DNA of 35,334 bases from Flavobacteriia bacterium (lineage in GTDB: Bacteria > Bacteroidota > Bacteroidia > Flavobacteriales > Weeksellaceae): the NCBI GenBank assembly GCA_015999765.1, contig JAECQR010000014.1, positions 1 through 35,334 of the forward strand, written 5' to 3'. Made by a program: the position numbers and the translations under genes. Below the pieces are notes generated by a model. The model made no database searches, was not told the DNA's origin, and worked only from the letters and a program-made list of their open reading frames with translations. Of the stretch, positions 1 to 8,071 are shown one piece after another (positions within the stretch are counted from its first letter, which is position 1; each line of letters starts with the position of its first letter).

Positions 1-96
1 AAATCTTTGCCTCATTCTGTTTATTTCTTTATGTGAATCGGCGAACCACGCCTTCGGCGGGTTTGTTTATGCTTCATTCCAACTTTTTCTTAACGC
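1..96. repeat. Dispersed intergenic repeat A, left copy
   Basis: This segment recurs at 4890-4985 in the same orientation, with 3 mismatches over 96 positions and no gaps by my reading. It contains a short hairpin (GCC-TTC-GGC core, about 53-60). It starts at the first base of the window, so it may extend further left. A shorter, divergent relative lies around 4740-4790. It is non-coding as far as I can see. Confidence 0.85.
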
Positions 97-202
97 AAAA
101 ATCTCCGATGTCATTTTGACTTCCGAAATAAAAGATATGATCAGAATGAACTAACTCCTTTCATAATGACAAATCATTCTTTTAAAATCCCACATCATCG
201 AC

Positions 203-255
203 ACAGCTTTTGTCACTCCGAAGGAGCCGCACCGCGGCGCAGCCGTAACGGTGCA
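203..255. repeat. Dispersed repeat B, left copy, with a REP-like hairpin
   Basis: Near-identical to 4614-4667 in the same orientation. Positions 230-253 fold as CACCG-CGGC-(GCA)-GCCG-TAA-CGGTG, a nine-pair stem with a 3-nt bulge and 3-nt loop. The second copy keeps every stem base and changes only the loop (GGA), so the palindrome is the conserved part. Confidence 0.7.
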
Positions 256-257
256 AT

Positions 258-331
258 CATCCAGCATGCAGCATCCAGCACCCAACACCCAGCACCCAGC
301 ACCCAGCATCCAGCACCCATCACCCAGCACC
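258..331. repeat. C-rich heptamer array
   Basis: Degenerate 7-bp units of the type CCAGCAC, CCAGCAT, CCAACAC and CCATCAC run head to tail for about ten units. Same family as the arrays at 522-597, 11404-11508 and 13768-13863. Confidence 0.85.
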
Positions 332-370
332 TTAGCACCACCCCGTCAGTACACCTGCGGTGCACTGCCA

Positions 371-387
371 CCCCTCCAAGGGAGGGG
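371..387. repeat. Small GC-rich hairpin
   Basis: CCCCTCC and GGAGGGG are perfect 7-bp arms around an AAG loop. No T-tract follows on either strand, so a terminator role is not supported. It looks like a small dispersed palindrome within the repeat-rich leader region. Confidence 0.5.
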
Positions 388-521
388 AATATGCGTGCTT
401 TTTATAAAATAAGTTTTGAAATCGATGAATGTACCCGGGAAAACAGGTAAGCTCCAGCCGGTCATTACGAACTAACTCAAACACCCAATCACTAAACTAC
501 CAGATCACTCTCTCACTAAGT

Positions 522-597
522 CATCCAACATCTGACACCCGTCACCCATCACCCATCATCCATCACCCAGCACCTAGCACCCATCATCCTACAACCC
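522..597. repeat. C-rich heptamer array at the Wzc stop codon
   Basis: Units such as CCCATCA, TCCATCA, CCCAGCA and CCTAGCA run up to and over the stop codon of the tyrosine kinase gene (TAG, complement of 589-591). In the gene's direction the array is G-rich and starts at the stop. Confidence 0.8.
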
Positions 598-2913
598 AAA
601 CCGCTTCCACCACTTGATTTTCTGCCGGTGTTCCTCAGAATAGTAGCCGTAGCCGATGGTAGTCCCGTAGCGGGTATTTTCAGGTTTTACACTGTTGAGG
701 ACAAAAGCGATATTGTCGATCCTGTTTTCGTTCCTGAAACCATAAGCAAAGTCGATCATTTCCTTTTCGGTAAAATCGGATTTCACCACATAGAGTACAG
801 CGTCGGCATGTTCGATAAGATGAAGCGTATCACTCACCAGCATGACCGGCGCGGAATCAAGGATAATATAGTCGTAGCGCGTTTTAAGCACTGCCAGCAT
901 CGTGTCTAATTTCTGCATATCGAGCAGGTCATTCGGGTTCGGGGCAATTTGTCCGCCAAACATCACATCAAGATTTTCACTCAGACCTGAAGGCACGATA
1001 AAAGCCTCGGGCTCCTGATCGTCAGACACCAGATAATCGGTGAGACCGGTATTATTCCCTTTGAAAAACCGGTCAAGTTGCGGATTACGGATATCTGCCC
1101 CTATAATGAGTACCGAACTGCTTCCGGCTAACGTAACCGCTGTATTCATGGAGACCGTTGTTTTACCCTCTCCTTTTATGGAGGATGTAACGAGCACCAC
1201 GCCGCCTTTTTCCTGATTTTTAGCTTTGAGGAGGAATTTAAGGTTGGAACTCAGGATCCTGAAAGATTCAGAGAAGACCGAGAAATCATTGGGGTGTACC
1301 AATTCATCCTTAACTTCCTGCACCGGGATTTCGCTGATAATGGAAGCATCCGGGAAGTGCGAAAGGATATGTTCTTTCGTATGAACTTTGGTGTCCAGCG
1401 TATTTTTGGCGAAAAAGAAAACAAGTGGCAGAAGGAATCCTGCCGCCAGTGCGCCCAGGATAATCTGTTGGTTCTGTGGCTGCACTTTGCCTGTCGTGAA
1501 GGCAGGGTTGACGATCTTGGCTTTCGGAGCCGTCACTGCAAGGGTAATCGCATTTTCTTCCCTTTTCTGTAAAAGATAAAGATAGAGCTGTTCCTTGAGG
1601 GTCTGCTGTCTGTCAATGCTTCTGAAGATCTTTTCCTGCGTAGGATATTTACTGATATTTCCTTTCGCGACATTAAGCTGGGCATTGGCCTGGGCAATCT
1701 GCAGCTGCAGGGTTTCGCGGCTTTCCATGAGGTTCTTACGGATGAGGTTGCGGAGTGCACCGATCTGTTTGTTCATTTCCACGACTGCGGGGTTTTCACC
1801 TGTAGCCTGTTTCAGGACCCGGTTACGGGTAAGCATGAGTTCGTTATACTGCGTAATGCTGCTTTCGGCACCGGCGGAGAGACCCATTCCGGAGGGTAAA
1901 AGCTGTTCGGAACCCGCTGCTGAAAGCACGGAGTTTACCACATCAAGCTGCATGCTTTTTTCGACGACTGCTTTGGTATTCGCATCAGCATTATTTAAGG
2001 CAATACCCGCCTGTGACTCAAGATCCGTGATTTCGTTGGAGCGCTTGAAATTCTCTTTTTCCCCTTCAATACCCGACAGGTCTTCAGTGATGATTTCAAG
2101 CCTTTCATTGATGAAATTCTGGGTATTCTGGGCCTCTTCATTTTTATCGTTCACGCCGTCAATAAGATACTGTTTGGTGAGTTCGTTCAGGATATCCTCG
2201 GATTTTTTGGGAACGGGTCCAACCATCGAGACTTCCATCAGCATTCCTTTGTTCGGGGGAAGGCTCACATTAATGCTTCCTTCCAGTCCTCCCACCACCC
2301 TGGAAATATTTTTAAAGACAAATTTCAAAGGAATTCTGTTGTTCGTTCCGGGCTTGGCATCGATCTGAATCACCCCAAACGAGACCTTAGCGGGGATCCC
2401 GAACCGGTATATTTTAGCGGATCCTGAGAGCCGGTAGGAATTGTTGCCTACAGGAGTCAGCATATAGCTTGCTCCGCTGAAACCGGAAGGCTTGTTGATA
2501 CTGATGATGTGTGCATCGTAAGGTGAATTCGTGTAAAGCTCAAATTCCTTAATCTTTCCTGAAGAGTAGACCGCAACATCGAGATTCAGATTTTTGGCCA
2601 CCTTTTGAAGGATAGGCTTGGATACGATCACGGTGGTTTCTCCCTGAAGTTCATCGGAACCACTTACACCCATTCCCAGATTCTTAAGATCATTCAGCGC
2701 GCTGGTACTTTTCCCCTTCGATTCCAGGAGTTTCAGTGAGGTTTTGGTATAATACTGCGGTTCGGCATAGCGCAGATAAATCTGGGCAGCCGTATAGAAA
2801 AGCGCCATACTGACGAGAAACCAGGGCCATTTCCTGAGGTATTTTACAACTTCCTTCTTAATGTTAAGGGGTTTCGCCTTCTGTACGGGTCCCGAAGATT
2901 CTAAAAGTTCCAT
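589..2913 (-). CDS. Wzc-like polysaccharide co-polymerase / BY-type tyrosine kinase
   Basis: A 774-residue inner-membrane protein expected to control chain length and export of capsule or exopolysaccharide together with its Wza-like partner. A membrane segment lies near residues 31-50, followed by a Wzz-like periplasmic region rich in coiled coil, a second membrane segment near 475-500, and a cytoplasmic BY-kinase domain. The kinase shows Walker A IKGEGKTT (579-586), Walker A' VLIIGADIRNP (601-611) and Walker B YIILDSAP (682-689). The C-terminal tail has tyrosines at 749, 755, 757 and 758, a short version of the autophosphorylation cluster known in the family. It starts 4 nt after the stop of the export lipoprotein gene, so the two are almost certainly co-transcribed. 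Its stop codon lies in a repeat array. No glycosyltransferases are in the window, so the polysaccharide is unknown. Confidence 0.93.
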   Translation of the reverse strand: MELLESSGPVQKAKPLNIKKEVVKYLRKWPWFLVSMALFYTAAQIYLRYAEPQYYTKTSLKLLESKGKSTSALNDLKNLGMGVSGSDELQGETTVIVSKPILQKVAKNLNLDVAVYSSGKIKEFELYTNSPYDAHIISINKPSGFSGASYMLTPVGNNSYRLSGSAKIYRFGIPAKVSFGVIQIDAKPGTNNRIPLKFVFKNISRVVGGLEGSINVSLPPNKGMLMEVSMVGPVPKKSEDILNELTKQYLIDGVNDKNEEAQNTQNFINERLEIITEDLSGIEGEKENFKRSNEITDLESQAGIALNNADANTKAVVEKSMQLDVVNSVLSAAGSEQLLPSGMGLSAGAESSITQYNELMLTRNRVLKQATGENPAVVEMNKQIGALRNLIRKNLMESRETLQLQIAQANAQLNVAKGNISKYPTQEKIFRSIDRQQTLKEQLYLYLLQKREENAITLAVTAPKAKIVNPAFTTGKVQPQNQQIILGALAAGFLLPLVFFFAKNTLDTKVHTKEHILSHFPDASIISEIPVQEVKDELVHPNDFSVFSESFRILSSNLKFLLKAKNQEKGGVVLVTSSIKGEGKTTVSMNTAVTLAGSSSVLIIGADIRNPQLDRFFKGNNTGLTDYLVSDDQEPEAFIVPSGLSENLDVMFGGQIAPNPNDLLDMQKLDTMLAVLKTRYDYIILDSAPVMLVSDTLHLIEHADAVLYVVKSDFTEKEMIDFAYGFRNENRIDNIAFVLNSVKPENTRYGTTIGYGYYSEEHRQKIKWWKRFGL

Positions 2914-2917
2914 GTTT

Positions 2918-3715
2918 TTATTTTCGGGTTAATGAAATAATCAGCGTTACCAGCCCCAAAGCAATACCTCCGTAGCGAATCCACTTATCGCTGGCTGAAT
3001 CATTATTCACAGCCACCTGCTTGTTGCGGTCGGGCTCTACATACAGGATATCATTCTGCTGTAAATAGTAATAGGGAGAATTCATAATGGAGGCTTCCGA
3101 CAGGTCAAGGGACACCACTTCATCTTTACCGGTTGCTTCTGAAGTCCGGATCAGTTTCACATTTGTACGGTTCGCGTCGTAGGTAAGGTCTCCTGCCAAA
3201 GCGATAGCCTGGAAGAGATTGAGTTTCTCATTCGGACTGGTTTTCTGACCAGGTTGTTTTACTTCACCCAATACACTGATATTGAAGTTCGTAAGGGTAA
3301 TGGTGACCAGAGGATCGGTCAGGTATCTTTTAAGCCTGCTTTCCAGGTCTTCCTTGAATTGCTGCTTCGTCATGCCTTTGCAGTACACTGCGCCGAGGAC
3401 CGGAAAAATGATGGTCCCGTCACTGCTCACGGTATATTCGCTGGGGCTGCTTGCGGCATTGGCACCGGACGTTCCTGATGCAGCATTCCCCGTGCGGGTC
3501 ATGGTCCCAAGATTGAACGGTCTTACCGCAATATCGTCAAATGCTGATACCAGAATCTGAAGTTGGTCGCCTTCCTGGATGTGTAAGCCGGAATATTTAG
3601 CGCGTGAAACTTCCTGTTCAAAATTGTCATTAGACATGTAAACGATATTCTTTTTGGGTTTACATGAAAACAGGAAAAGACATAATATTATGAATACAGA
3701 TGCGTATTTGCTCAT
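2918..3715 (-). CDS. Wza-like polysaccharide export lipoprotein
   Basis: A 265-residue outer-membrane polysaccharide export protein. The signal peptide ends in a lipobox LFSC with Cys18 as the predicted lipidated residue. A Poly_export domain follows (about 45-150; GDQLQILVSAFD, then the SSDGTIIFPVLG segment). An SLBB-type region begins at NFNISVLGEVKQPGQ. The last ~20 residues form a hydrophobic segment (WIRYGGIALGLVTLIISL), as in Bacteroidota family members. It is first in a two-gene unit with the Wzc-like kinase. A -7 box TACCTTTGT lies at 3733-3741, 18 bp upstream of the ATG. Confidence 0.93.
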   Translation of the reverse strand: MSKYASVFIILCLFLFSCKPKKNIVYMSNDNFEQEVSRAKYSGLHIQEGDQLQILVSAFDDIAVRPFNLGTMTRTGNAASGTSGANAASSPSEYTVSSDGTIIFPVLGAVYCKGMTKQQFKEDLESRLKRYLTDPLVTITLTNFNISVLGEVKQPGQKTSPNEKLNLFQAIALAGDLTYDANRTNVKLIRTSEATGKDEVVSLDLSEASIMNSPYYYLQQNDILYVEPDRNKQVAVNNDSASDKWIRYGGIALGLVTLIISLTRK

Positions 3716-3732
3716 TGGTTGGTTTTAAGATT

Positions 3733-3741
3733 ACAAAGGTA
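3733..3741 (-). promoter_or_regulatory. Putative -7 box for the wza-wzc unit
   Basis: TACCTTTGT on the minus strand fits the Bacteroidota -7 consensus TAnnTTTG. No TTG at the usual -33 spacing is visible. Confidence 0.4.
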
Positions 3742-3784
3742 AAGATATGTAAATAGGCTGTAATCTCAGTTTAAAAGTGGCTGT

Positions 3785-4426
3785 TTACCACCAGTTTTCA
3801 TTCAGGTAATAGTTGACTCCAAGCGCGATAAGCCGGTTGTAGGTATTGTTGCGGTCGTTATTAGGATACACCTTGCTGAACCCGCGGTCGTAGCGCAGAA
3901 ATGCAGACCACTGCTGGGTGATCTTAAGACCTGCGCCAAAAGACACGCCATATCCGAACTTATTTACTTCGTCATCAAGATTAAATTTATAATAAATTAC
4001 ATTATAGGCAGGGTCCACCGTTTCTTTCTGTCTTACCATATATTCAATGCGTGGTCCGGCAAATAGAAACACATCCCTTTTCATGTTCCCTTTATGAAAA
4101 AACCACTTGAGATACACCTGCATCGCGGCATAATCATAGTGGTATTTCTGTACACCAAAGCGGTCTACATTCACTTTTGCGTTTTCTCCCTGCATGCTGT
4201 ATTCAATCTGCGGCACAATATAAAGCCATGCCGAATCGAAAACGTCGTTCTCTACGAGCGGAATCTCCGCGAAAACCCCTAATCCACCCCCATACTTCCC
4301 TACTGACCTGTCGTGCACTCCTACGATAGAACCTCTGTGAATGTTCCCGGTAACCCCATATTTAAATGATTGCGCACCAATGGTTAGCGCAAAGAATATG
4401 GCAAGAACTGTACTTATTTTTTTCAT
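3785..4426 (-). CDS. Outer-membrane beta-barrel protein with signal peptide
   Basis: About 213 residues from the ATG at 4426. I prefer this start over the upstream ATG at 4438 because it begins a clean signal peptide (MKKISTVLAIFFALTIGAQS). The mature part alternates hydrophobic and polar residues with many aromatics (YIVPQIEYSMQG, VFLFAGPRIEYMVRQ, SFGAGLKITQQWSAFLRYD) and ends in an aromatic strand LGVNYYLNENWW, typical of BAM substrates. It resembles the PorT/OmpW-like small barrels common in Flavobacteriia. Its role is unknown. It lies upstream of the polysaccharide export pair but 70 bp away, with a promoter box between, so it is probably a separate transcript. Confidence 0.8.
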   Translation of the reverse strand: MKKISTVLAIFFALTIGAQSFKYGVTGNIHRGSIVGVHDRSVGKYGGGLGVFAEIPLVENDVFDSAWLYIVPQIEYSMQGENAKVNVDRFGVQKYHYDYAAMQVYLKWFFHKGNMKRDVFLFAGPRIEYMVRQKETVDPAYNVIYYKFNLDDEVNKFGYGVSFGAGLKITQQWSAFLRYDRGFSKVYPNNDRNNTYNRLIALGVNYYLNENWW

Positions 4427-4613
4427 ATCTGAGAACATTGACTGTTATTAGTAACGTAATATTTGTGCAAATTAATTAAAATTATTTCAATAATTGGTAT
4501 TTTTTTTAATCCCATACCACATTAAGGTTAGTTAAAACCCCATATTCAGGACAGATTCTTTATTTCTTCCCACGGGAGGCTGCACGATACAAAACTGCAG
4601 CCGCTCCTTCAAT

Positions 4614-4667
4614 ACAGACGTTTGTCACTCCGGAGGAGTCTCACCGCGGCGGAGCCGTAACGGTGCA
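4614..4667. repeat. Dispersed repeat B, right copy, with a REP-like hairpin
   Basis: Matches 203-255 in the same orientation. The palindrome at 4642-4665 has the same stem as the left copy, with loop GGA instead of GCA. Confidence 0.7.
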
Positions 4668-4695
4668 GTGATGAGCATCCGGCTAATAGAATGTC

Positions 4696-4719
4696 ACTTT
4701 TTGCCTTGATGCAAAAAGT
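4696..4719. repeat. Inverted repeat ACTTTTTGC / GCAAAAAGT
   Basis: Perfect 9-bp arms (4696-4704 and 4711-4719) around a 6-nt loop, followed by an A-rich run. Read on the minus strand, the T-run comes before the hairpin rather than after it, so this is not a typical terminator. It sits inside the dispersed-repeat region. Confidence 0.6.
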
Positions 4720-4889
4720 AACCAAAAAAATGACTCTTTCTTTTCTTTGTTTTTATTTTGAATCGTCGAACCTTCGGTTTCAAGACTTGAATCCTATACG
4801 CTAAAAAGCTTCTGTTATGCTAAAAGATTTAAAACTCGCGCGATTGAAGATTGGTGCATTGATCTCAGGTGACTGCGCGCTCAAACACT

Positions 4890-4985
4890 AAATCTTTGCC
4901 TCATTCTGTTTATTTCTTTATGTGAATCGGCGAACCACGCCTTCGGCGGGTTTGTTAACGCTGCATTCCAACTTTTTCTTAACGC
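4890..4985. repeat. Dispersed intergenic repeat A, right copy
   Basis: Same sequence as 1-96, with three substitutions clustered near positions 4957-4963. Together with the left copy it brackets the polysaccharide export and barrel genes in direct orientation. Confidence 0.85.
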
Positions 4986-5244
4986 TATAAGCTTCTATGT
5001 CTGTGTCCATAGCCGCAACCAGGCATTTTGTCAAGCTGTAAGCGTCTCTCCAAAAGTGGACAGAAACTTCGTCATCATTATAATACTCAATTACTCAACC
5101 ACAAGACCACCCAATCACTCGTCCGCTATACCACTCTGAATTCCTCCGCCTTCGGGAGCCTCAGGCATCGGCAGAGCATTATTGATGAGTGATGATCAAT
5201 AAGTGATAAGTGATTAAGGGTACTCCGGTCAGTTTGTGGATACC

Positions 5245-5319
5245 TTCCAACACCCAGCTTCCAGCTTCCAGCACTCGAACACTCACCCACTAAACCACTC
5301 ACCGACTCAACCACTCAAC
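5245..5319. repeat. C-rich 7/8-mer array running into recX
   Basis: CCAGCTT-type heptamers pass into octamer-like CCACTCAC/CGACTCAA units. The array covers the recX stop codon (5307-5309) and encodes the last few residues of RecX. Confidence 0.75.
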
Positions 5320-5765
5320 AGCCTCAGGATCTCCTCATACTCATAACCTCGCCCAAGCAGGTACTTTACCGTTTTTGATTTCTTCTGGTATTCCTTGCCG
5401 GTCTGTCGTGAGTAATACTGTTCATAGATTTTCAGCAGTGTTTTTTCATAATCCGCATCATCAATTTCATCAAAACAGCTGTTGATCAGTTTCTCCGGCA
5501 CGCCTTTAAACTTCAGGTGGTTCCGGATCTTATTGCGTCCCCAGGACTTAATATAGAACTTGCCACGGATATAACTTCTGGTAAACCGTTCCTCATTCAG
5601 GAAATTCTCCCGCATCAGATAAAGGAGAATTTCTTCCTTCGCCTCGGGAATCAGCAGGAAATCACGCATCTTCTGCTCTACTTCCTGATGACAGCGGTCC
5701 TGATAGGTGCAGTACGCCGCCATCTTCTGTTTGATTTCGAGGAAAGTGTAAGATTTGTGTTCCAA
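5307..5765 (-). CDS. recX: Regulatory protein RecX
   Basis: A 152-residue RecX-family protein, expected to bind RecA filaments and modulate recombination and SOS activity. It has the tandem three-helix repeats of the family: CHQEVEQKMRDFLL, then the conserved LNEERFTRSYIRGKF and WGRNKIRNHLKFKGVP region, and a C-terminal VKYLLGRGYEYEEI repeat. The start is TTG (complement of 5763-5765). An in-frame TAG lies two codons upstream inside a hexamer array, and the next Met (residue 15) would cut off conserved sequence. The C-terminal LLSG and the stop are encoded by another repeat array, so arrays abut this gene at both ends. Confidence 0.9.
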   Translation of the reverse strand: MEHKSYTFLEIKQKMAAYCTYQDRCHQEVEQKMRDFLLIPEAKEEILLYLMRENFLNEERFTRSYIRGKFYIKSWGRNKIRNHLKFKGVPEKLINSCFDEIDDADYEKTLLKIYEQYYSRQTGKEYQKKSKTVKYLLGRGYEYEEILRLLSG

Positions 5766-5822
5766 AGGCTAAGGTTAAGGTTGAGGTTAAGGTTCAGGAT
5801 AAGGTTGAGGATAAGGATAAGG
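5766..5822. repeat. G-rich hexamer array between recX and a four-helix-bundle gene
   Basis: Degenerate 6-bp units (AAGGTT, GAGGTT, CAGGAT, AAGGAT, AAGGCT) fill the whole gap, from the TTG start of recX to the stop of the next gene. No promoter box is visible in the gap. Confidence 0.85.
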
Positions 5823-6188
5823 CTATTTTTGTTTATTCTCCAGAGTTTTGATGATTTTATTAAGTTCATATACCACATCTTCGACCTTAGCGATAATAGC
5901 CAATGACTCCTGTTCTTCGAAATACAGTACCCGCACACCATAAATGAGATGATTTTTAGTCTCGTTCGCAGAACCGCGCGCGAACCTGTAAAACATCACC
6001 TTTTCCTTATCACCGCCCCGTCCGAAGCCTTCAGAAATGTTGGAGGAAATACTTTCAGCGGATCTACGGATTTGAGATGTTAGGGCGTAATCTTCTTTTC
6101 TGGGAAGCGCCGCTGAAATAGTGAATACTTCCACTGCAATATCCATTGCATTCCTCCACACCGGCATCTGGGTAAAATCTGTGTACAT
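5823..6188 (-). CDS. Four-helix-bundle protein (S23 / 23S rRNA IVS family)
   Basis: A 121-residue protein with the hallmarks of the four-helix-bundle family first known from 23S rRNA intervening sequences: VWRNAMDIAVEVF, then LTSQIRRSAESISSNISEGF, then a third helix with RFARGSANETKNHL and a C-terminal helix. No enzymatic function is known for the family. A second, diverged member is at 11047-11400. Repeat arrays lie on both sides, and there is no rRNA gene nearby. It could be a mobile or accessory gene carried among repeats. Confidence 0.88.
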   Translation of the reverse strand: MYTDFTQMPVWRNAMDIAVEVFTISAALPRKEDYALTSQIRRSAESISSNISEGFGRGGDKEKVMFYRFARGSANETKNHLIYGVRVLYFEEQESLAIIAKVEDVVYELNKIIKTLENKQK

Positions 6189-6190
6189 GA

Positions 6191-6236
6191 GTTGAGGTTA
6201 AGTTTTAGGTTAAGATTAAGAGGTATAGGTTAAGCA
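6191..6236. repeat. G-rich hexamer-type array upstream of the first four-helix gene
   Basis: Degenerate GAGGTT/TAGGTT/AAGATT units begin 2 bp from the ATG at 6188. In the gene's direction the leader is C-rich. Confidence 0.7.
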
Positions 6237-6471
6237 ACTACTTTATTAAATTTAACTTTTTAACACTAAGCGTGCAGCTGGGCCCCAGACTTAACCTTAT
6301 CATGCATTCCGCAACTTTATAAATTATATTAAAACTCCTTTCGACCAGCAATTGCACCATTCAGCCTCAGCCTTAACCTCACCCTGCGTTAGGCTACTAC
6401 CTCTACTGATCTAAAAATTTAATTTCCACTCCGAACCGCGATGCTCGACCTCAACCTCAACCTCAACCTCT
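6237..6471. other. Gap between a four-helix gene and glyA, with C-rich arrays at its right end
   Basis: AT-rich unique sequence is followed by a short C-rich array (6359-6385) and a clean one (6444-6471) of CTCAAC hexamers. The latter ends at the glyA stop codon (TAA, complement of 6472-6474). No gene is seen. Confidence 0.75.
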
Positions 6472-7737
6472 TTAATACTGAAACAGCGGCTTTGCATCCA
6501 TCAGTTCATTCACTTTTTTGCGGACACCGGCGATTACGGTTTCATCTTTAAGATTCATTACGACGTCGTTGATCAGTCCGGCAATGATGGCCATATCGTC
6601 TTCCCTGAGACCTCGCGTGGTGATGGCTGCAGTACCGAGACGGATTCCGGAAGTGGTGAACGCTGACTTATCATCGAAAGGCACCATATTTTTATTACAG
6701 GTGATGTCGGCTTTTACCAACGCTTTTTCAGTTTCCTTGCCATTGACGTTTTTGTTTCTGAGGTCTACCAGCATCAGGTGATTGTCGGTACCTCCGCTTA
6801 CGATATCGAATCCATTATCCAACATGGCGTTGGCCAAAGCACGGGCATTGGCGACAACCTGTTTGGCGTAGGTTTCAAATTTAGGATCAATAGCTTCGGC
6901 GAAAGCCACAGCTTTTGCAGCGATAACATGCTCGAGGGGACCGCCCTGAATCCCCGGGAACACCGCACTGTCGAGCACCGCGCTCATGAGTTTGGTTTCG
7001 CCTTTGGGCGTTTTATGTCCGTAAGTATTTTCAAAGTCTTTGCCCATCATAATAAGACCGCCTCTTGGACCTCTCAGGGTTTTATGGGTAGTGGTTGTTA
7101 CCACATGACAGTGTTCGAAAGGCGAACTGAGCAGCCCTTTCGCGATCAATCCTGCAGGATGCGCAATATCAGCCCAAAGGGTCGCACCGACCTCATCTGC
7201 CACTTCACGGAATTTCTTAAAATCAATATCTCTGGAATACGCAGAATAACCAGCGATCATCATTTTAGGTTTTACTTCCAAAGCTTTCTGGCGCATGGCT
7301 TCATAATCGATCAGTCCGCTTTCACGGTCTACACCATAGAAATTCGCGTTGTATTGAATTCCCGAGAAATTAACGAAAGATCCGTGGGTAAGGTGTCCGC
7401 CCATGGAAAGATCAAGCCCTAAAATTTGATCACCGGGCTTAAGGACAGAAAGATAGATCGCAGCATTGGCCTGAGAACCGGAATGAGGCTGAACATTCGC
7501 ATATTCTACGCCGAAGAGTTCTTTTGCACGTTCGATGGCCAGCGTTTCCACTTCGTCCACCACTTCGCAGCCGCCGTAATAGCGTCTGCCCGGATAGCCT
7601 TCCGCATATTTGTTGGTGAGGACACTGCCCATAGCCTTCATCACGTTATCTGAAACGAAGTTTTCTGAGGCAATAAGTTCAATTCCGTGCGTTTGTCTTT
7701 GTCTTTCCTGTTCGATAAGGTCAAAAATTGGATCCAT
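6472..7737 (-). CDS. glyA: Serine hydroxymethyltransferase
   Basis: A 421-residue PLP enzyme converting serine and tetrahydrofolate to glycine and 5,10-methylene-THF, the main cytosolic source of one-carbon units. Length and sequence fit the family: LIASENF (21-27), [10 protein letters not shown] (41-50), and the PLP-binding [11 protein letters not shown] with the Schiff-base Lys219. I place the start at the ATG at 7737 ([10 protein letters not shown]). The ATG at 7776 would add 13 non-conserved residues and would overlap a good -7 promoter box (7773-7781). A CTCAAC hexamer array abuts the stop. Confidence 0.97.
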   Translation of the reverse strand: MDPIFDLIEQERQRQTHGIELIASENFVSDNVMKAMGSVLTNKYAEGYPGRRYYGGCEVVDEVETLAIERAKELFGVEYANVQPHSGSQANAAIYLSVLKPGDQILGLDLSMGGHLTHGSFVNFSGIQYNANFYGVDRESGLIDYEAMRQKALEVKPKMMIAGYSAYSRDIDFKKFREVADEVGATLWADIAHPAGLIAKGLLSSPFEHCHVVTTTTHKTLRGPRGGLIMMGKDFENTYGHKTPKGETKLMSAVLDSAVFPGIQGGPLEHVIAAKAVAFAEAIDPKFETYAKQVVANARALANAMLDNGFDIVSGGTDNHLMLVDLRNKNVNGKETEKALVKADITCNKNMVPFDDKSAFTTSGIRLGTAAITTRGLREDDMAIIAGLINDVVMNLKDETVIAGVRKKVNELMDAKPLFQY

Positions 7738-7772
7738 ATTCTGTACTATTATTGATGAATGATTGTAAGCAT

Positions 7773-7781
7773 CCAAAATTA
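7773..7781 (-). promoter_or_regulatory. Putative -7 box for glyA
   Basis: TAATTTTGG on the minus strand matches TAnnTTTG about 36 bp upstream of the chosen ATG. It argues against the longer start at 7776. A -33 TTG is not evident. Confidence 0.45.
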
Positions 7782-7850
7782 CGGAAATTTTTCGGTAAGA
7801 ATTTGGGACATTTCAGAGAAAGTTCAGGACTTTTTTTGAAGCGATGGCTT

Positions 7851-7967
7851 ACTTTGTCAAAGTTATAAACAGCGTAATCATACTTTGACAAAGTTGAACC
7901 AAAACACCCTCGTTACTGCAGAACTTTGTCAAAGTGCTTCTGCTAGTGAACAGAACTTTGACAAGAT
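7851..7967. repeat. Left REP pair (BIME-like) flanking the RAYT gene
   Basis: Four 13-nt arms form two hairpins. Unit 1 has ACTTTGTCAAAGT (7851-7863) and ACTTTGACAAAGT (7882-7894). Unit 2 has ACTTTGTCAAAGT (7923-7935) and ACTTTGACAAGAT (7955-7967). Each 13-mer is itself palindromic around its centre base. The loops of the two units resemble each other when one is reverse-complemented, so the units are inverted relative to each other. The block recurs at 8648-8760. Confidence 0.88.
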
Positions 7968-8071
7968 AGGAGACGAAATCCCAGGGAAATGAGTTTACAG
8001 CACGACATTAAAAAAATCAAACTTTCCTATTCACACAAATTTTATTAATTTAGTTAATTAAACGCCGTTCT

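Larger units (their letters stand above)
97..588. other. Repeat-rich intergenic region without a credible gene
   Basis: This stretch holds repeat B (203-255), a C-rich heptamer array (258-331), two small hairpins (GTACACC/GGTGCAC at 349-365 and CCCCTCC/GGAGGGG at 371-387) and a second heptamer array (522-597). Open frames through it encode only repetitive H/P/S/T/Q peptides from the arrays and show no family resemblance, so no gene is called. Confidence 0.7.
4427..5244. other. Long intergenic region composed of dispersed repeats
   Basis: Over 800 bp without a credible gene. From left to right it holds an AT-rich stretch, repeat B (4614-4667), a hairpin (4696-4719), a diverged repeat A-like stretch (about 4740-4790), a full repeat A copy (4890-4985) and low-complexity C-rich sequence. 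Open frames here are short and repetitive. Confidence 0.7.

Noticed and set aside
166..617. Open frames through the heptamer arrays
   Set aside because: The peptides are translated repeats (H, P, S, T, Q) with no fold or family resemblance, and the frames follow array register.
1595..2368. A 257-codon open frame opposite wzc
   Set aside because: It is fully antisense to a well-supported tyrosine kinase and shows no domain features of its own.
4696..4719. Intrinsic terminator
   Set aside because: The hairpin has no T-run on its 3' side in either direction and is far from a gene end.
5766..5822. Telomere-like or origin repeats (GGTTAA hexamers)
   Set aside because: The hexamers are degenerate and internal, occur in many gaps with both polarities, and no replication gene is near.
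6778..7422. A 214-codon open frame opposite glyA
   Set aside because: It is a shadow of the strongly conserved SHMT gene on the other strand.
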